DNA of 64,000 nucleotides. Origin: Talinum fruticosum. Its lineage: Eukaryota; Streptophyta; Magnoliopsida; Caryophyllales; Talinaceae. Where the stretch lies: NCBI GenBank assembly GCA_021018815.1, contig JAITYX010000028.1, forward strand, positions 3,551,001-3,615,000, in the 5' to 3' direction. The notes under the pieces were generated by a model, which saw only the letters and a program-made list of their open reading frames with translations, was not told where the DNA came from and made no database searches. Made by a program: the position numbers and the translations under genes. Of this stretch, positions 22,471 to 32,689 are shown in pieces (position 1 is the stretch's first letter; each line of letters opens with the position of its first letter).

Positions 22471-22848
22471 ATCAGGTTAGACTTTTTCTCCTCCCTTTTT
22501 CTTTTTCTCGTTGAAATAGAGAGAGGAGACGAGAGGATGGATATATGCTAGTTCTAGGCCACATTTTGAGGTTATGTATGTGTGTTGTGGTGCTATTGAG
22601 GTTGTTGTGGTGGTGCTAGTTCCCTCTTTCCATATTGTCTCTCTCTCTTTGTTGTGGTTGTGCCATCGAGGTTGTTGTTAGTTTCCTCTTTCCGCATTTG
22701 ATGTTATGTATAAGCTTATATTGCCGACTCCCACTGAAAAGCTGTAATCCCATTTAGAGAATATAAATTGCTTTGTATTTTTCATTTTTCAAAAGTGTAA
22801 ATCTGGTACATATGGGATATTCGTTCGGGAAACAATAAATGTTTTAAA
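22471..22848. other. tail of CACTA element 1, no gene seen
   Basis: This is T- and CT-rich DNA with GGTTGTTGTGG-type repeats (22570-22680) after the TnpA remnant. No CACTA right terminus or GACGG-type subterminal repeat is visible before copia LTR F begins. Confidence 0.5.
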
Positions 22849-23553
22849 AGGAAACCCTCATGGGGCAGAAAACCACGTCCAAGTGCTAATCCAAGCACCA
22901 AGTCAAATCCACTATTTTAAATCCACAAAATAAAGTAGACAGATCGAACCAGAATTGCTCCCTTAGATAATTCGTAACAAGGTTTTCCTAGACTCGAAAT
23001 TCCCTTCTCTAATCTAGTACTTCCTAACCGAGGTAACCTTTACATCTAAGGACAACTAAGCTGAGTTAACCCTTACATCTCAGTCAAGGGACGTTACTCG
23101 GAAAGTAAGAATGAAAGTTCGACTGATTACAAGACTTTACAACTCGGAAAAATGTTAATTATAGAGTTGGAGTTGTAAGTAGAAGATTCAATATGAATAC
23201 AAAGACTTTCGCTTAAGAATGTGTATTGACAATGGTTCCATCAATCTTTAAGTCTTGAGAGTTGGCTTCTATTTATAGATGACCGAGCGGTTTAGCCATT
23301 GTAACTATCTTCCGATTAGAAGTCCTCTGCGACCGTTGTAACGGTTCTTCCGAGTCACTCAAAAAGATTCGTTCGGTTGTGAACATTGTGCAACGGCTCT
23401 TGACTCCTTTGGATGGCCCAATCCACTTGGTGTTGTTCGAAAAGTAAGGTGGAAGCCACCGTTAAGCTTAGCATTGAAGATTTCCAATTTTGGAAATAGA
23501 CAACCCGACACATTTTTGGGCCTTGGTTAGAAGTAGAAAAAGCCTTGTCTACT
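22849..23553 (-). repeat. copia LTR F, left part
   Basis: The LTR sequence starts inside the family LTR at GGAAACCCTCATGGGGC (about base 145) and runs to CTTGTCTACT. There CACTA element 2 interrupts it, and it resumes at 26876. The first about 145 bases are missing and the junction with the CACTA 1 tail is abrupt. Confidence 0.8.
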
Positions 23554-23566
23554 CACTACTACAAAA

Positions 23567-24072
23567 CTGTTAATTAGTGACGGAACAACGACGAGAATCA
23601 ACGATGGAAACCGATAAAAAACAGCAGTTGTGTCGAGATAGCGATGGAATTAGCGACGAAAACAGATATTTGTCGCTATTTTGGGATTAGCGACGTAAAC
23701 ACCCGTCGCTATTCCGTCTCTGCGAGAATAGCGACGAAATCTTCCGTCGCTATTTTGGGAGTAACGATGGAAATATCCGTCGCTATTTTTGAATTAGCGA
23801 CGCAATATTCCGTCGCTATTTTGGGATTGGCGACGGATCGGTGACGGATTTTTCCGTCGCTATTTTGGGATTAATGACGGAAATATCCGTCGCGGGCGTA
23901 ATTAGTGACGAAATATTCAGTCGCTAATCCGTAGTCGTGGGATTTAAAATTTTCAAATCTAGGAAGAACAAAAAAAAAGTATAATAAAATTAATTTAGTC
24001 GAGAGCGACGGAATTTTCCGTCGCTAATGAAAAACTTTTTATTAGCGACGGACTTTTCCGTTGCTAATATGT
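23567..24072. repeat. left subterminal GACGGAA repeat array of CACTA 2
   Basis: More than a dozen direct and inverted copies of GCGACGGAA / TTCCGTCGCTATTTTGGGA lie here, thinning out after 23930 with two more copies at 24005-24065. In this family such arrays are the binding sites of TnpA. Confidence 0.9.
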
Positions 24073-24079
24073 AATAAAT

Positions 24080-24365
24080 TTTAGATCCGCCCTTTCGGCC
24101 GGACCGAGCAACCCGAAGCGGAGAGAGAGGAGTGCAAGCGATTGTGAGCGAGAGTGCCCAACCCCACACCACGCATCCACAACCCCCACCGGCCGCCTCG
24201 TCGACCGCCGCCCCGTGTCCGTCCGCCCTCGCTATCGTACACCGCCCCATGTTCCGCTGGCCCCGCTTCAATAAGCCAAAGACGGGTGAGAAGACCTTGG
24301 TTGCTGCCGCCTAGAGGAGCTCGCCGTCGTCGCCGCCGCCTGTCCTGCCGCCGCCTACTTTTAAG
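24080..24365 (+). other. GC-rich island with Pro/Ala-rich frames
   Basis: This 280 bp patch is much richer in G and C than the rest of the window (CCGCCTCGTCGACCGCCGCC). Open frames read Pro/Arg-rich (PPRRPPPRVRPPS) or Ala/Pro-rich (HTTHPQPPPAASSTAAPCPS). It may be a captured first exon, since PERK proteins have a proline-rich N-terminus, but nothing specific proves this. Confidence 0.3.
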
Positions 24366-24887
24366 GTATTATTTTCTTGATTGTTATTAGATTTAAGGTT
24401 TTGAATAATTTAGTACAAATTGATGATTTTATATAATTTGATACAAATTAATGTTGTTTGTGAATAAATTGGAAAAGAAAAATGTGCAATTGTGTGATTT
24501 ATGTATAGATGTTGTGTTGTTTAAAGTATGTGAGGTTAGATTTGTTGTTAGTTCCTTTATACTTCTCAAATTTCATTACATTGTTTAATTTCCATCTCGA
24601 AAATTATTGAAGGAGTTGGAAGACCAACTATTAGCTCAAGTACTTAGTTTATGTGATACTTAGTAATTATACTTACTAATTATAGAGCCAATGCTAAAGT
24701 AGTTGGAAAATTAATGAGGAGTTGGAAGGAGTTGGAAGACCAACTATGTTTATGTGATACTTAGTAATGATAGAGCCAATCGTTGAAGCGAGGCTAAACA
24801 CCGGTGAATTCGAAATATCTTCGGGCTTTTAGTTTACTTGTCAAGTGTCTTCCTTAAGTTCTATTAGATGTAAGTGATATATTAACT

Positions 24888-25190
24888 TTGTTTCTTATTT
24901 CATTTAATGTCTCTTTTATCCTCAATTCTGAGATGCTCAAACCTCAATGGCTCCTCTTCTCTGGTTATACTTATGGAGGCTACTTGGAAGATGCTAACTT
25001 TTATCTAGGTTTTAGACTTGGCTACGGTCTAGACTTGGCTACGATCCGGACTGGGTATGTGCCTGGGTTTTGTTGTGTTCAATTGCCATTTGCTAATAAT
25101 GTTGCTTGGTTTAGGGCTAAGATGAAGTGCCAACCGTTAAGTTACTATCTTATGGGGAAGTTGAATATACAATGCTCGGTACTTAGTTGA
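24888..25190 (+). other. unrecognised 100-codon frame in CACTA 2
   Basis: The frame reads MLKPQWLLFSGYTYGGYLED and onward with FYLGFRLGYGLDLATIRTGY, ending near SYYLMGKLN. I do not recognise a family. It contains a small tandem duplication of ACTTGGCTACG(G/A)TC. It lies between the GC-rich island and the PERK exons and may be captured DNA. The surrounding 24366-24887 and 25191-25338 are AT-rich with no gene seen; the latter is probably the intron before the first PERK exon. Confidence 0.25.
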
Positions 25191-25338
25191 CATTTCGCAA
25201 ATTGACTTTTTTTGGTTTTATGTCCTAGATGATCCCATATGGAACCGCGGGGTGCTACGAGAGCACCGATGCTACTGTTTTATTTGTTGCTCGGGTGATA
25301 CTAATTTTTTTTTTTTTTTGGTGAATGTGAACTTATAG

Positions 25339-26334
25339 GCATGGCCGTTGCCCACACAAGCTCTAGAAAGTGGAAACTTCGATGGTCTTATTGATCCAAG
25401 ATTGGAGGATTATGATTCCTCCGAGATGACTCAAATGGTTGCTTGTGCTGCTTGTATGTGTCCATAGCTCGCAAGGCGACGACCACGAATGAGCCAGGTA
25501 AATGTCTAAAGCTCAAAAATACATATTTGTGAAGGTACTTTTACCCTAAATTTGAGTGATTTTCTCTTGAATTGTCTGTATGAGTGGCAAATAGGTGCTT
25601 CATACAAATTACCCAGCTGCTACTCAAATAAAGCCCAACTCGGAATAGGTCCACTCGATGTTGATCTTCATCGAACTTGATCTGAATTTTTTTCGATACA
25701 TGTTGATTACAAAGCATATATTTAGGTAAACTAATAATAGATTGCCCAACCGCTAGCCTAACAAATCGCCACCATAGAATAGGTGAGTAGGATCCGATTG
25801 TTAACCCGACTTTAGCAGTTATAGCAAGATTTTTGCAAAATTCATTTTTCGGTTTCAATCCTACAATTAATGATTTCGAGGTTTAATAGTTTTCAAAACT
25901 CTCTCCCTTCCCTTCCCATTTCGTATGTGTTTCAAACTTGCAACTTGTGCCAATTTTAAACCATTGACTCCTGGTTCTCTCGGGAGTAGGTAGTGCAAGC
26001 TTTGGAGGGGAACTTATCTGTCGAGGATTTGTTGAAAGAAGCAGCCATTAATAGAACATTCCAAGGGAGCTCAAATTATGATTCCTGCAGCCAATACCGG
26101 GAGAACATAAAGAAATTCAAGAAGCTAGCTTTGGAAAGCCAAGACCATAGCACCAGCGAGCAAAGTGTATTCACCGGCGAGCATGGTATGCCTCCCTCAA
26201 CCTTGAGCACCGAAAATCAACGCGATACCCATCAGAACTTTTGTGTACTTGGTGAACATTTTGCGAACTTTTGGATAATGTGTTTATGGTTGTTTGTGCA
26301 CTTTTGTATGGTTGTTTTTGTGAACTGGTTGTAA
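25339..26334 (+). pseudogene. captured PERK-type receptor kinase fragment (two exons)
   Basis: This is a fragment of a proline-rich extensin-like receptor kinase, a plant plasma-membrane kinase family. Exon 1 (25339-25497) follows a splice acceptor (ACTTATAG) and reads WPLPTQALESGNFDGLIDPR, LEDYDSSEMTQMVACAA, then RRRPRMSQ, the kinase subdomain XI with its invariant Arg. An intron with GT...AG ends (25498-25989) follows. Exon 2 continues VVQALEGNLSVEDLLKE, QYRENIKKFKKLALESQDHS and STSEQSVFTGEHGMPPS, the typical PERK C-terminal tail. One in-frame TAG (MCP-stop-LARRR) breaks exon 1. The N-terminal kinase lobe, membrane segment and proline-rich part are absent. The codons downstream of about 26235 look like vector-side read-through. 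It lies inside CACTA 2, so it is a captured copy, not a host gene in place. Confidence 0.82.
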
Positions 26335-26509
26335 ATGTGTTTGGATTGTTTATGATTGTGTAATCTATGTTGGATTTGTATATCCAACTTGGAGGACCAT
26401 GTTGTGGCATATATAAATGTCAAATGTAATTGTCAAATATGTGAATTTTGGATTTGTATATCCTTTAACATTTTTTGTACTAGGTTAACGAAAAATTAGA
26501 AAAACTATT

Positions 26510-26862
26510 GTCGAATTCCGGAATAGCGATGGAACAATGACGGAAAAGTGACGGAACGAGTGATGGATAAGCGACGGAACAGCGACGGATTAGCGACGGA
26601 AATCAGCGACGGAATTACTGGAAATTCCGTTGCTAAATTCGATGACGCAAAATGTATTCCGTCGCTGATTTTCATAAGCTATGGAAGGCATTTCCGTTCT
26701 TGTTCCGTCGCTCATTAGCGACGGATTCGGAAATTTCCGTTGCTAAATTTTAGCGACCTGGTTTATAGCAACGGAAACGACCGTCGCTAATTCCGTCGTT
26801 ATTTACAAAAATCCGTCGCTATTTGACAAATTTACGTAGCTATTTCAGTCGCTATTCGTCAT
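26510..26862. repeat. right subterminal GACGGAA repeat array of CACTA 2
   Basis: Repeated GCGACGGA and TTCCGTCGCTA motifs in both orientations mirror the left array and end just before the terminal TTTTCTAGTAGTG. Confidence 0.9.
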
Positions 26863-26875
26863 TTTTCTAGTAGTG

Positions 26876-27549
26876 GCTGGTGATTTGACATCTTCAAGCC
26901 GATTACTTTTGTAGTTCAAAAGTAGGATAACCTCGTTTAAATAACTTACAAAAGTAAATCAATTTTGGTTCTCAAAGTATAAAATATTTTGGTCCAAGAT
27001 TAGACACGAGATAATAATTTAATTAAGGTAATTAAGTGCATAATTATCCGAGTCGGAAAGGAATGGAATTTTACGAGTCTAATATTCATTATACTCAACT
27101 TCCATCCGAGTACTGTGTGGAGAAAGACCAAGTTAGATAAAGAATATCGAGTAAGAGTCTTTGATCTAGACAGATAAAGTTCAAACAAAACAAGGCGACT
27201 AGAAGAGATGAACTAATGCGGTAATTCACCCGAACTTGGAATACGAGTTAGACTCGAGTTTAAACGTGTTAGAGTTAGTGTTTGAACATGCGATAAATCT
27301 AAGTGTTGTCCGAGTGACTCAAAACTACAAATGTGAAAAGTGGAGCAAGAGTATGCTTTACGAGTCGGTCGGAATCAAATGAAAACATATGCAATAGTTT
27401 ACGTAACACTCGAGAGAAGGTTTTATATTACTCGGAAAAGTTTCTATATCACTCAGAATAACTTGTAATCAAAACTTATAAGAGATGAAGTTTGTACCTG
27501 ATTCCTTGATAGTAGTCAGAATCTTATACATGGAAAGTCCGAGTCTTCG
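26876..27549 (-). repeat. copia LTR F, right part
   Basis: The family LTR resumes at GGTGATTTGACATCTTCAAGCC right after CACTA 2 and runs to its end at GTCCGAGTCTTCG, where the last base is G instead of A. Gypsy G1 sequence follows. Confidence 0.85.
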
Positions 27550-29084
27550 GTTTTTCCTTTAATGAATAAAAAGTAATCCCTAAAGAACTAATAAAAGGTA
27601 TGCAAGATCATGAAAATCATTGACCAATTACGAGAGGAAATGAGAACTATGAACTTAGGATCTCCGGATCAACCCGGGAGGTTAAGATTGGGAAACTCTA
27701 AATCCATAAGAGCAAAAGCACTTTACTTCGCTCCTTACAGAGTTTATAGATGTCTTTACCTAGTCCTACAAAGACTTATCGAGGATAGATCCAAGCATAG
27801 CGGAACATAAAATTCCACTCTGTGAAGATGCTAAGCCGGTTAAGTAGAAACTTAGGAGGATAAAACCAGAGTGGGCCCTAAAAATCAAAGAGGTTCAAAA
27901 GCAACTAGAAGTCGGGTTCATTAGAGTAGTTCACTATCCTCAATGAGTAACAAATGTAGTGTCGAGTCCCAAAGAAATATAGAAGGTTTAGGATGTACGT
28001 CGACTTCAAGGATTTGAATAAGGCAAGCCACAAGGATGGCTTTCCACTACCCCACATAAACATCTTAGTTGACAACACGGTTGTTCATCTTTACTCTCAT
28101 TCATACATGGTTATGTCGAATATAACCAAGTGAAGATGGCCGAGGAAGACATGAAAAAACTACCTTCATCACTCAATGGGGAGATATTACTATGTTGTCA
28201 TGCCTTCGGACTCAAGAATGCTGGAGCCACATATCAAAGAATGGCTATAACATTACTGCATTACTTGATACACAAGGAGGTCAAAGTCTACGTTGACGAC
28301 ATGATCATCAAATACAACATGCGCCTTAACCCATAAAAGTGTGCCTTTGCGGTAACCTCACGCAAACTATTAGGTTATGTAGTTAGTCTTTGAGGAATCA
28401 AAATTTATCCATCCAAGATCAAAGCCATCTAGGAGATGCCACCGCCGAAGACAGAGAAGGAAGTACGAGGTTTCCTAGGACACCTGTAGTGTATTAGTCG
28501 TTTCTTATCAAAGCCGCCAATTGTTTGCACACCGATCTTTAAGATGCTCAAAAGGGAACTAAGCCTATTTGGGACGATGAGTGCTAAGAAGCATTTGAAA
28601 AGGTTAAGATGTACTTTGCTAATCCACCCACTTTAATTTTGCCTCAACCCAGGAAACCATTGCTTTTATAACTCGCCACAACGAAGACTGCAATAAGAGC
28701 CATGTTAGCTTAACGCGATGGGAAAGAAGAACACTCGGTGTATTATCTATGCAAGAAATTTTTGGATTATGAAACCTGATATACTACCCTAGAGAAAATG
28801 TCATTGGCTTTAGTCTTGGCCACCAAGAAGCTTAGACACTACATGCTAGCCCACACGGTATAAGTGGTAGCGCCAATGGACCCTATCAAGTGTATTATGG
28901 AACAACCAACCATTAGCGAGTAAAATAGCTACATGCACGGTCATATTATTAAAATTTGAGCTCAAATACGTCCCACAAAAGACAATTTAGGGCAGGATAA
29001 TATTGAAATTCTTAGCGAGATCTACCGATGGCTAATGCACAACCGGAGGGCTTTGATTTTCCTGACGAGGGCATCTTATAAGTA
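27550..29084 (+). pseudogene. gypsy G1 reverse transcriptase and RNase H
   Basis: This is the Tat-type Ty3/gypsy polymerase core. A pre-RT part (MKIIDQLREEMRTMNLGSPD, 27610) is followed by the RT palm: KIKEVQKQLEVGFIRVVHYP near 27880-27945 and MYVDFKDLNKASHKDGFPLP at 27992-28051, then KMAEEDMKKLPSS, FGLKNAGATYQRM (28207-28246) and the catalytic YVDDM at 28289-28303. The connection and RNase H follow: LLGYVV, EKEVRGFLGHL (28456-28488) and ARNFWIMKPDI in shifted frames, to about 29080 (QPEGFDFPDEGIL). Stops and frameshifts break every part. A solo LTR inserts at 29090. Confidence 0.85.
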
Positions 29085-29089
29085 AAATG

Positions 29090-30278
29090 GCATACCAACG
29101 AGACCAAGAGACAAGGGTAGGGAAAGTAAAGAAGGGCTAAAGCTTAACCGGGTAAGATTCGGAGCTTTAATGGTAACGGTTTGGGACGAAGAAGGTGGGG
29201 ATTTAGTGTGGAGGGAGTTAAGACCTTAAAAGTAGGGGTGCCAACAACGGTAGGGTCAAAGGAGGGCATTGCTGTAAAGTGACTCAAGCTCACGGTTTCC
29301 CAAAACAGACACCCTTTAATTTTGAGGTAGGGGAATGGATTGTTCTTAGTTGGAGCCAAAACCTAGGGATTAACAGCTCAACATGCTTGGGGAAAAGGAG
29401 GGGAAAATATTTTTGAAAGTAAAGCTAAAATCGAGAAGAGGAGGACCTTGTACCAAAGCACAAAGATAGAGCTAAACTAGATCAAGATAAGACACACAAT
29501 TTCATTTATATTTAGGGCCACTAATCTGGTTTAGTGGATAAGACACACCAGCACTAAGCTAGATTAGACTCGAATGCACCACTTAAACAGACTATATTTA
29601 AGATAACCATTGAGAGAATTTAGAGAGAAAAGGAACTAAGCTCAACTTGTGATTAATTGCCAAAACTCCCTTGGAATTCTCATACTTAAGTATTTATAGT
29701 ATCAAATTCTTTAGGGTTAATACAAAGCATCCAATGGTCCATATTACATTATTATCATCGAAAGGCATGAATTACATTCAGCTAAGCACACAAAAGTATA
29801 AAGCACAAAATCAAGCAGCTCGAAAGGGTGAAAGCGACAGCCAATCGCTTTCACCGACATGCGCTTTTCGTCATTACTTCCAATGTCCATATCTCCTTGG
29901 GTGAGTCTCCATTTGCTGCTCCAAAATGATGGTTGGAAAGCTGGGGATGCCCTATTTCCATGCATATGCCTTTTGCCCACATTGATCAAAATTGAGGGAG
30001 ATATGACTTATGTTGTTGACAAAGGTCAAACCGGCTACTCGATAGTGTTGACTTTGACAAAATGAACCTAAACCTTATTATTTACTCCTTAAATGGGAAA
30101 ACCAAGATCCCCCTTTTAGAGGACTAATCAAGGTAATTTACTACAAAATTTAGGGTCTCCATCCCTCCTCATTGTTGACTTATGCAGCTCGAAGTGAATC
30201 AAAGTCGACGTGTGATTGTTTTAGCTCACAAACTCCTTTCCTCTCGAACCTAGATCATCCTTGGTCTCCATTCCATCA
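29090..30278 (-). mobile_element. solo LTR J
   Basis: An 1189 bp block starts TGGCATACC and ends TTCCATCA. Its flanks are TAAAA (29085-29089) and TAGAA (30279-30283), a 5 bp duplication with one mismatch. The gypsy frame resumes exactly, since ...GGCATCTTA(T)AAGTA joins GAAGTCAACGTGTGG, matching ILQVE(I/V)D(L/V)WTM in G5. The orientation is a guess from a minus-strand ACTATAAATAC near 29690-29700. It carries no gene; apparent frames at 29671-30065 are not recognised. It is unrelated to the copia family LTR. Confidence 0.75.
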
Positions 30279-32040
30279 TAGAAGTCAACGTGTGGACGAT
30301 GTATTTTAACAGCACTTTTAATGACAAGGGCTTTGGAGTAAGAATCCTTTTAATCTCACCAAAGGGAGCACATACTCCCATTTCAATTAAATTGGATTTC
30401 GCGGTTACCAACAACACTCCAGAATATGAGGCATGCATCACCGGACTACAACTTGCTATAGAGAGAGGAGCCAAAAATGTTAGGGTCTACGTTGACTCAA
30501 GTCCGATCATCAATCAGATTTCACAAAAATGGAAGGTACGTAGTAAAGCTTTGGCACCCTACTAAGCACACTTAATAGAGTTAACAAAACATTTTGAAAG
30601 CATATCATACACCTACCTTCTTAGGGATGATAATCAATATGTGGATGCCTTAGCAAAATTAGCATTCATGATTAATATCCGTAGTGGAATTCATTCAATG
30701 CCTATTAATATAGAACGGATGAGTCTACTTACGCATATATACGCGGTAGAAATGTCTAGTACCGACCAAACCAGTTGGTACAATGACATTTACTGATACT
30801 TAGAAAGCCAAGAATACCACTGGACTCCACACCTAGAGCCCAACAAGCCATTCGCATGTTAGCTGCACGAGTTTTCATAAATCAAGGACAAGCTGTACAA
30901 GAAAACTATCATGGGAATTAGCTTACTTTGTGTCAATCAACACAAAGCGAGTGTACAATGACCGATGTTCATGGTGGACAATGTGGACCTTACATGAACG
31001 GAAGAATGTTGGTTTAGAAAATTCAACAATTAGGGTATTAGTGGTCAACCATGGCAGAAGATTATCATGAGTTTGTTAAAACATGTCACACGTGTCAAGT
31101 TTATGCAAACCTCGTAGCACCGACCGCTTTCTTTTTAATGGCACTTGCATTGCCCTGCCATTCTCGATCCGGGGCATGGACATCATCGGTAAGGTGACCC
31201 CTAAAGGAAGGGTTGGTTAAGAGCTTGTCTTAGTAGCAATTGACTACTTCATGAAATGGATAGAAGCGACATCACATGCGACAATAACATCGAAGCATGT
31301 AGTTAAATTCATAACACCATAACATCATTTGTTGCTATGGGGCACCACATGAATTGATCAATAACCATGGTAGTCACTCCAAGAAAGAAGTAGCAGACCT
31401 ATTGGATAAATACAAGATCAAGCATCATAAGTCTTCTTCTTATCGCCCTCATACCAATGGAGCGAGTTGAGGCCGCTAGCAAGAACATCGAAAGATAGTG
31501 CGGAAAATGGTCATCAACTATAAAGACTGGCCTAACCAATTACCCTTCGCTTTATGGGGCTATCGAACCTCGATTAGAACCCGACGGGAGAAATACCTTA
31601 CTCCCTGGCATATGGCATAGAAATAATCCTTCTAATAGAAATTATCATACCTTCTTTGTGAATCATAGCCGAAAGTAAGATCCTAGAAGCATAATGGGCC
31701 AAAGCATATTATGAGGAGTTAGGTTTACTAGATGAAAGGCATTTGCGTGCCTTATATAATGTCCAAATATACCAGGCACATTTATCAAGGGCATTTAACA
31801 AGGTTTAATGTTGTCACTTACAAGTGGGTGATTTAGTACTTAAAGAAATCGAGCACCAATTCGGGACCTAAGATTGAAATTTAGGCTCAATTAGTAGGGT
31901 CCATACATCCTTAGTCAAGTACTACAAGGACTAGCAGTCAAATTGATAAACTTAGATAGAGAAGAAATATTTCAGTACACCAATATGGATCAGTAGAAGA
32001 AATACCATGTTTATCATTAAACTAAAAAAGCCATAGTCGA
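30279..32040 (+). pseudogene. gypsy G1 second RNase H and integrase
   Basis: The archaeal-type RNase H seen in Tat elements reads VWTMYFNSTFNDKGFGVRIL, KLDFAVTNNTPEYEACITGL and NVRVYVDSSPIINQIS (30290-30540), close to its homologue in G3. The integrase zinc region has HGGQCGPYMN-like and ECW pieces near 30970-31100 with THTCQV. The core follows at 31180-31600 in several frames (DIIGKVTP, VAIDYFMKWIEA, HHKSSSYRPHTNGA, RKMVINYKDWPNQLPFALWG). The C-terminal piece with FQYTNMDQ ends near 32020. Frameshifts are frequent. Confidence 0.82.
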
Positions 32041-32449
32041 GCCCGGCCTAAATCGGGCCACGACTCTTGTCGGTGCCGGCCACCGCCGGTCAATGGTGCG
32101 AATGCCGGGTCAACTTCATCTGGTTGCTATTTACCTTTACCTCTTTAATTATTTTAGGGCGGTCCACAATAATTATTAATTATTCCTTTCCTTTAGGTGA
32201 GCGATAAAAAATATATAAATTGATAAAGCATAGAAGTGAGCATAAAACTTACTTTTTACTTTATTAATAATAAGGATAAGCCTCCTACTTACCCAAATAC
32301 ATAGCTAAAAAGGAAGTAACAAGCATAACAATTGGAAATTAAAATTGTTCTCAAGCGGCAAAACAAAAGTTTCATAAATTTTATTCATTCTAAGTCCTAG
32401 TCAGTCTTTACTTTCTTCCCTTTTGAACTGCTCGACTCTGTTATGTCTT
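32041..32449. other. G1 spacer between pol and antisense gene
   Basis: This is non-coding DNA with a GC-rich GGTGCCGGCCACCGCCGG run at about 32074-32091. A conserved stretch around AAGCCTCCTACTTACCCAAATAC (32278-32302) matches G3 in reverse (61230-61255). It fits the intergenic spacer of this gypsy family and probably holds the 3' ends of both transcripts. Confidence 0.6.
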
Positions 32450-32630
32450 CCCGGGTTCGCTTTTTCAATTCTTCAATTTAGCGAGCTATTCTATCTTCTT
32501 CCTCCCTAGCCTAAGATTCTCTTTGATGGGCCCGTTCACCATCTTGCGGGACCACTTCGTAAATCTAAAGGGGTGCAGCAGCAGGAACACCCCCTCTAGG
32601 ATCGCTTTCTCAAGCCCTCTCGTACCTTGC
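32450..32630 (-). pseudogene. 3' end of G1 antisense gene
   Basis: The minus strand reads DGERAHQRES, stop, AREEEDRIAR and then IEELKKRTREDITE, charged and coiled-coil-like. It aligns with EHARRREIEAKEVEERTAGE at the matching place in G3 (60965-61030). It is the C-terminal tail of the antisense gene whose main part lies at 37267-39854, now split off by copia D. Confidence 0.6.
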
Positions 32631-32689
32631 ATCTTTATCTCTATTAAGTCGCAGATCCGAGAATATGGACTCACTTATCCTGCCAAGAT

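Larger units (their letters stand above)
10117..22848 (+). mobile_element. CACTA (En/Spm) element 1, decayed, right end missing
   Basis: The left terminus is CACTACTAGAAAACGGGGCC, a typical CACTA inverted repeat end, placed exactly where copia LTR B is broken. Inside, in order, are a long 5' region, a TNP2-type transposase (14070-16852), a DUF4216-like region (17130-17605) and a TnpA-like region (17880-22470) interrupted by a solo copia LTR. No matching right terminus (CCCCGTTTTCTAGTAGTG) is present. The sequence passes into copia LTR F near 22849, so the right end is deleted or unrecognisable. All genes contain stops and frameshifts. Confidence 0.78.
23554..26875 (+). mobile_element. CACTA element 2 (non-autonomous, carries PERK exons)
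   Basis: The 3322 bp element starts CACTACTACAAAACTG and ends TTTTTCTAGTAGTG. Flanking 3 bp are ACT (23551-23553) and GCT (26876-26878), a 3 bp duplication with one mismatch, as expected for CACTA. Both ends carry dense subterminal repeats built on GCGACGGAA and TTCCGTCGCTA. The interior has no transposase. It has a GC-rich Pro/Ala-coding island, one unrecognised frame and two exons of a PERK receptor kinase. It sits inside copia LTR F and so is younger than that LTR. Confidence 0.88.

Noticed and set aside
23567..23935. Regularly spaced GACGGAA repeats resembling a CRISPR-like array
   Set aside because: Copies occur in both orientations with irregular spacing next to CACTA termini, and the window is plant DNA. 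They are CACTA subterminal repeats.
25541..25858. A 105-codon minus-strand frame
   Set aside because: It lies wholly within the intron of the captured PERK fragment, and no family is recognised.
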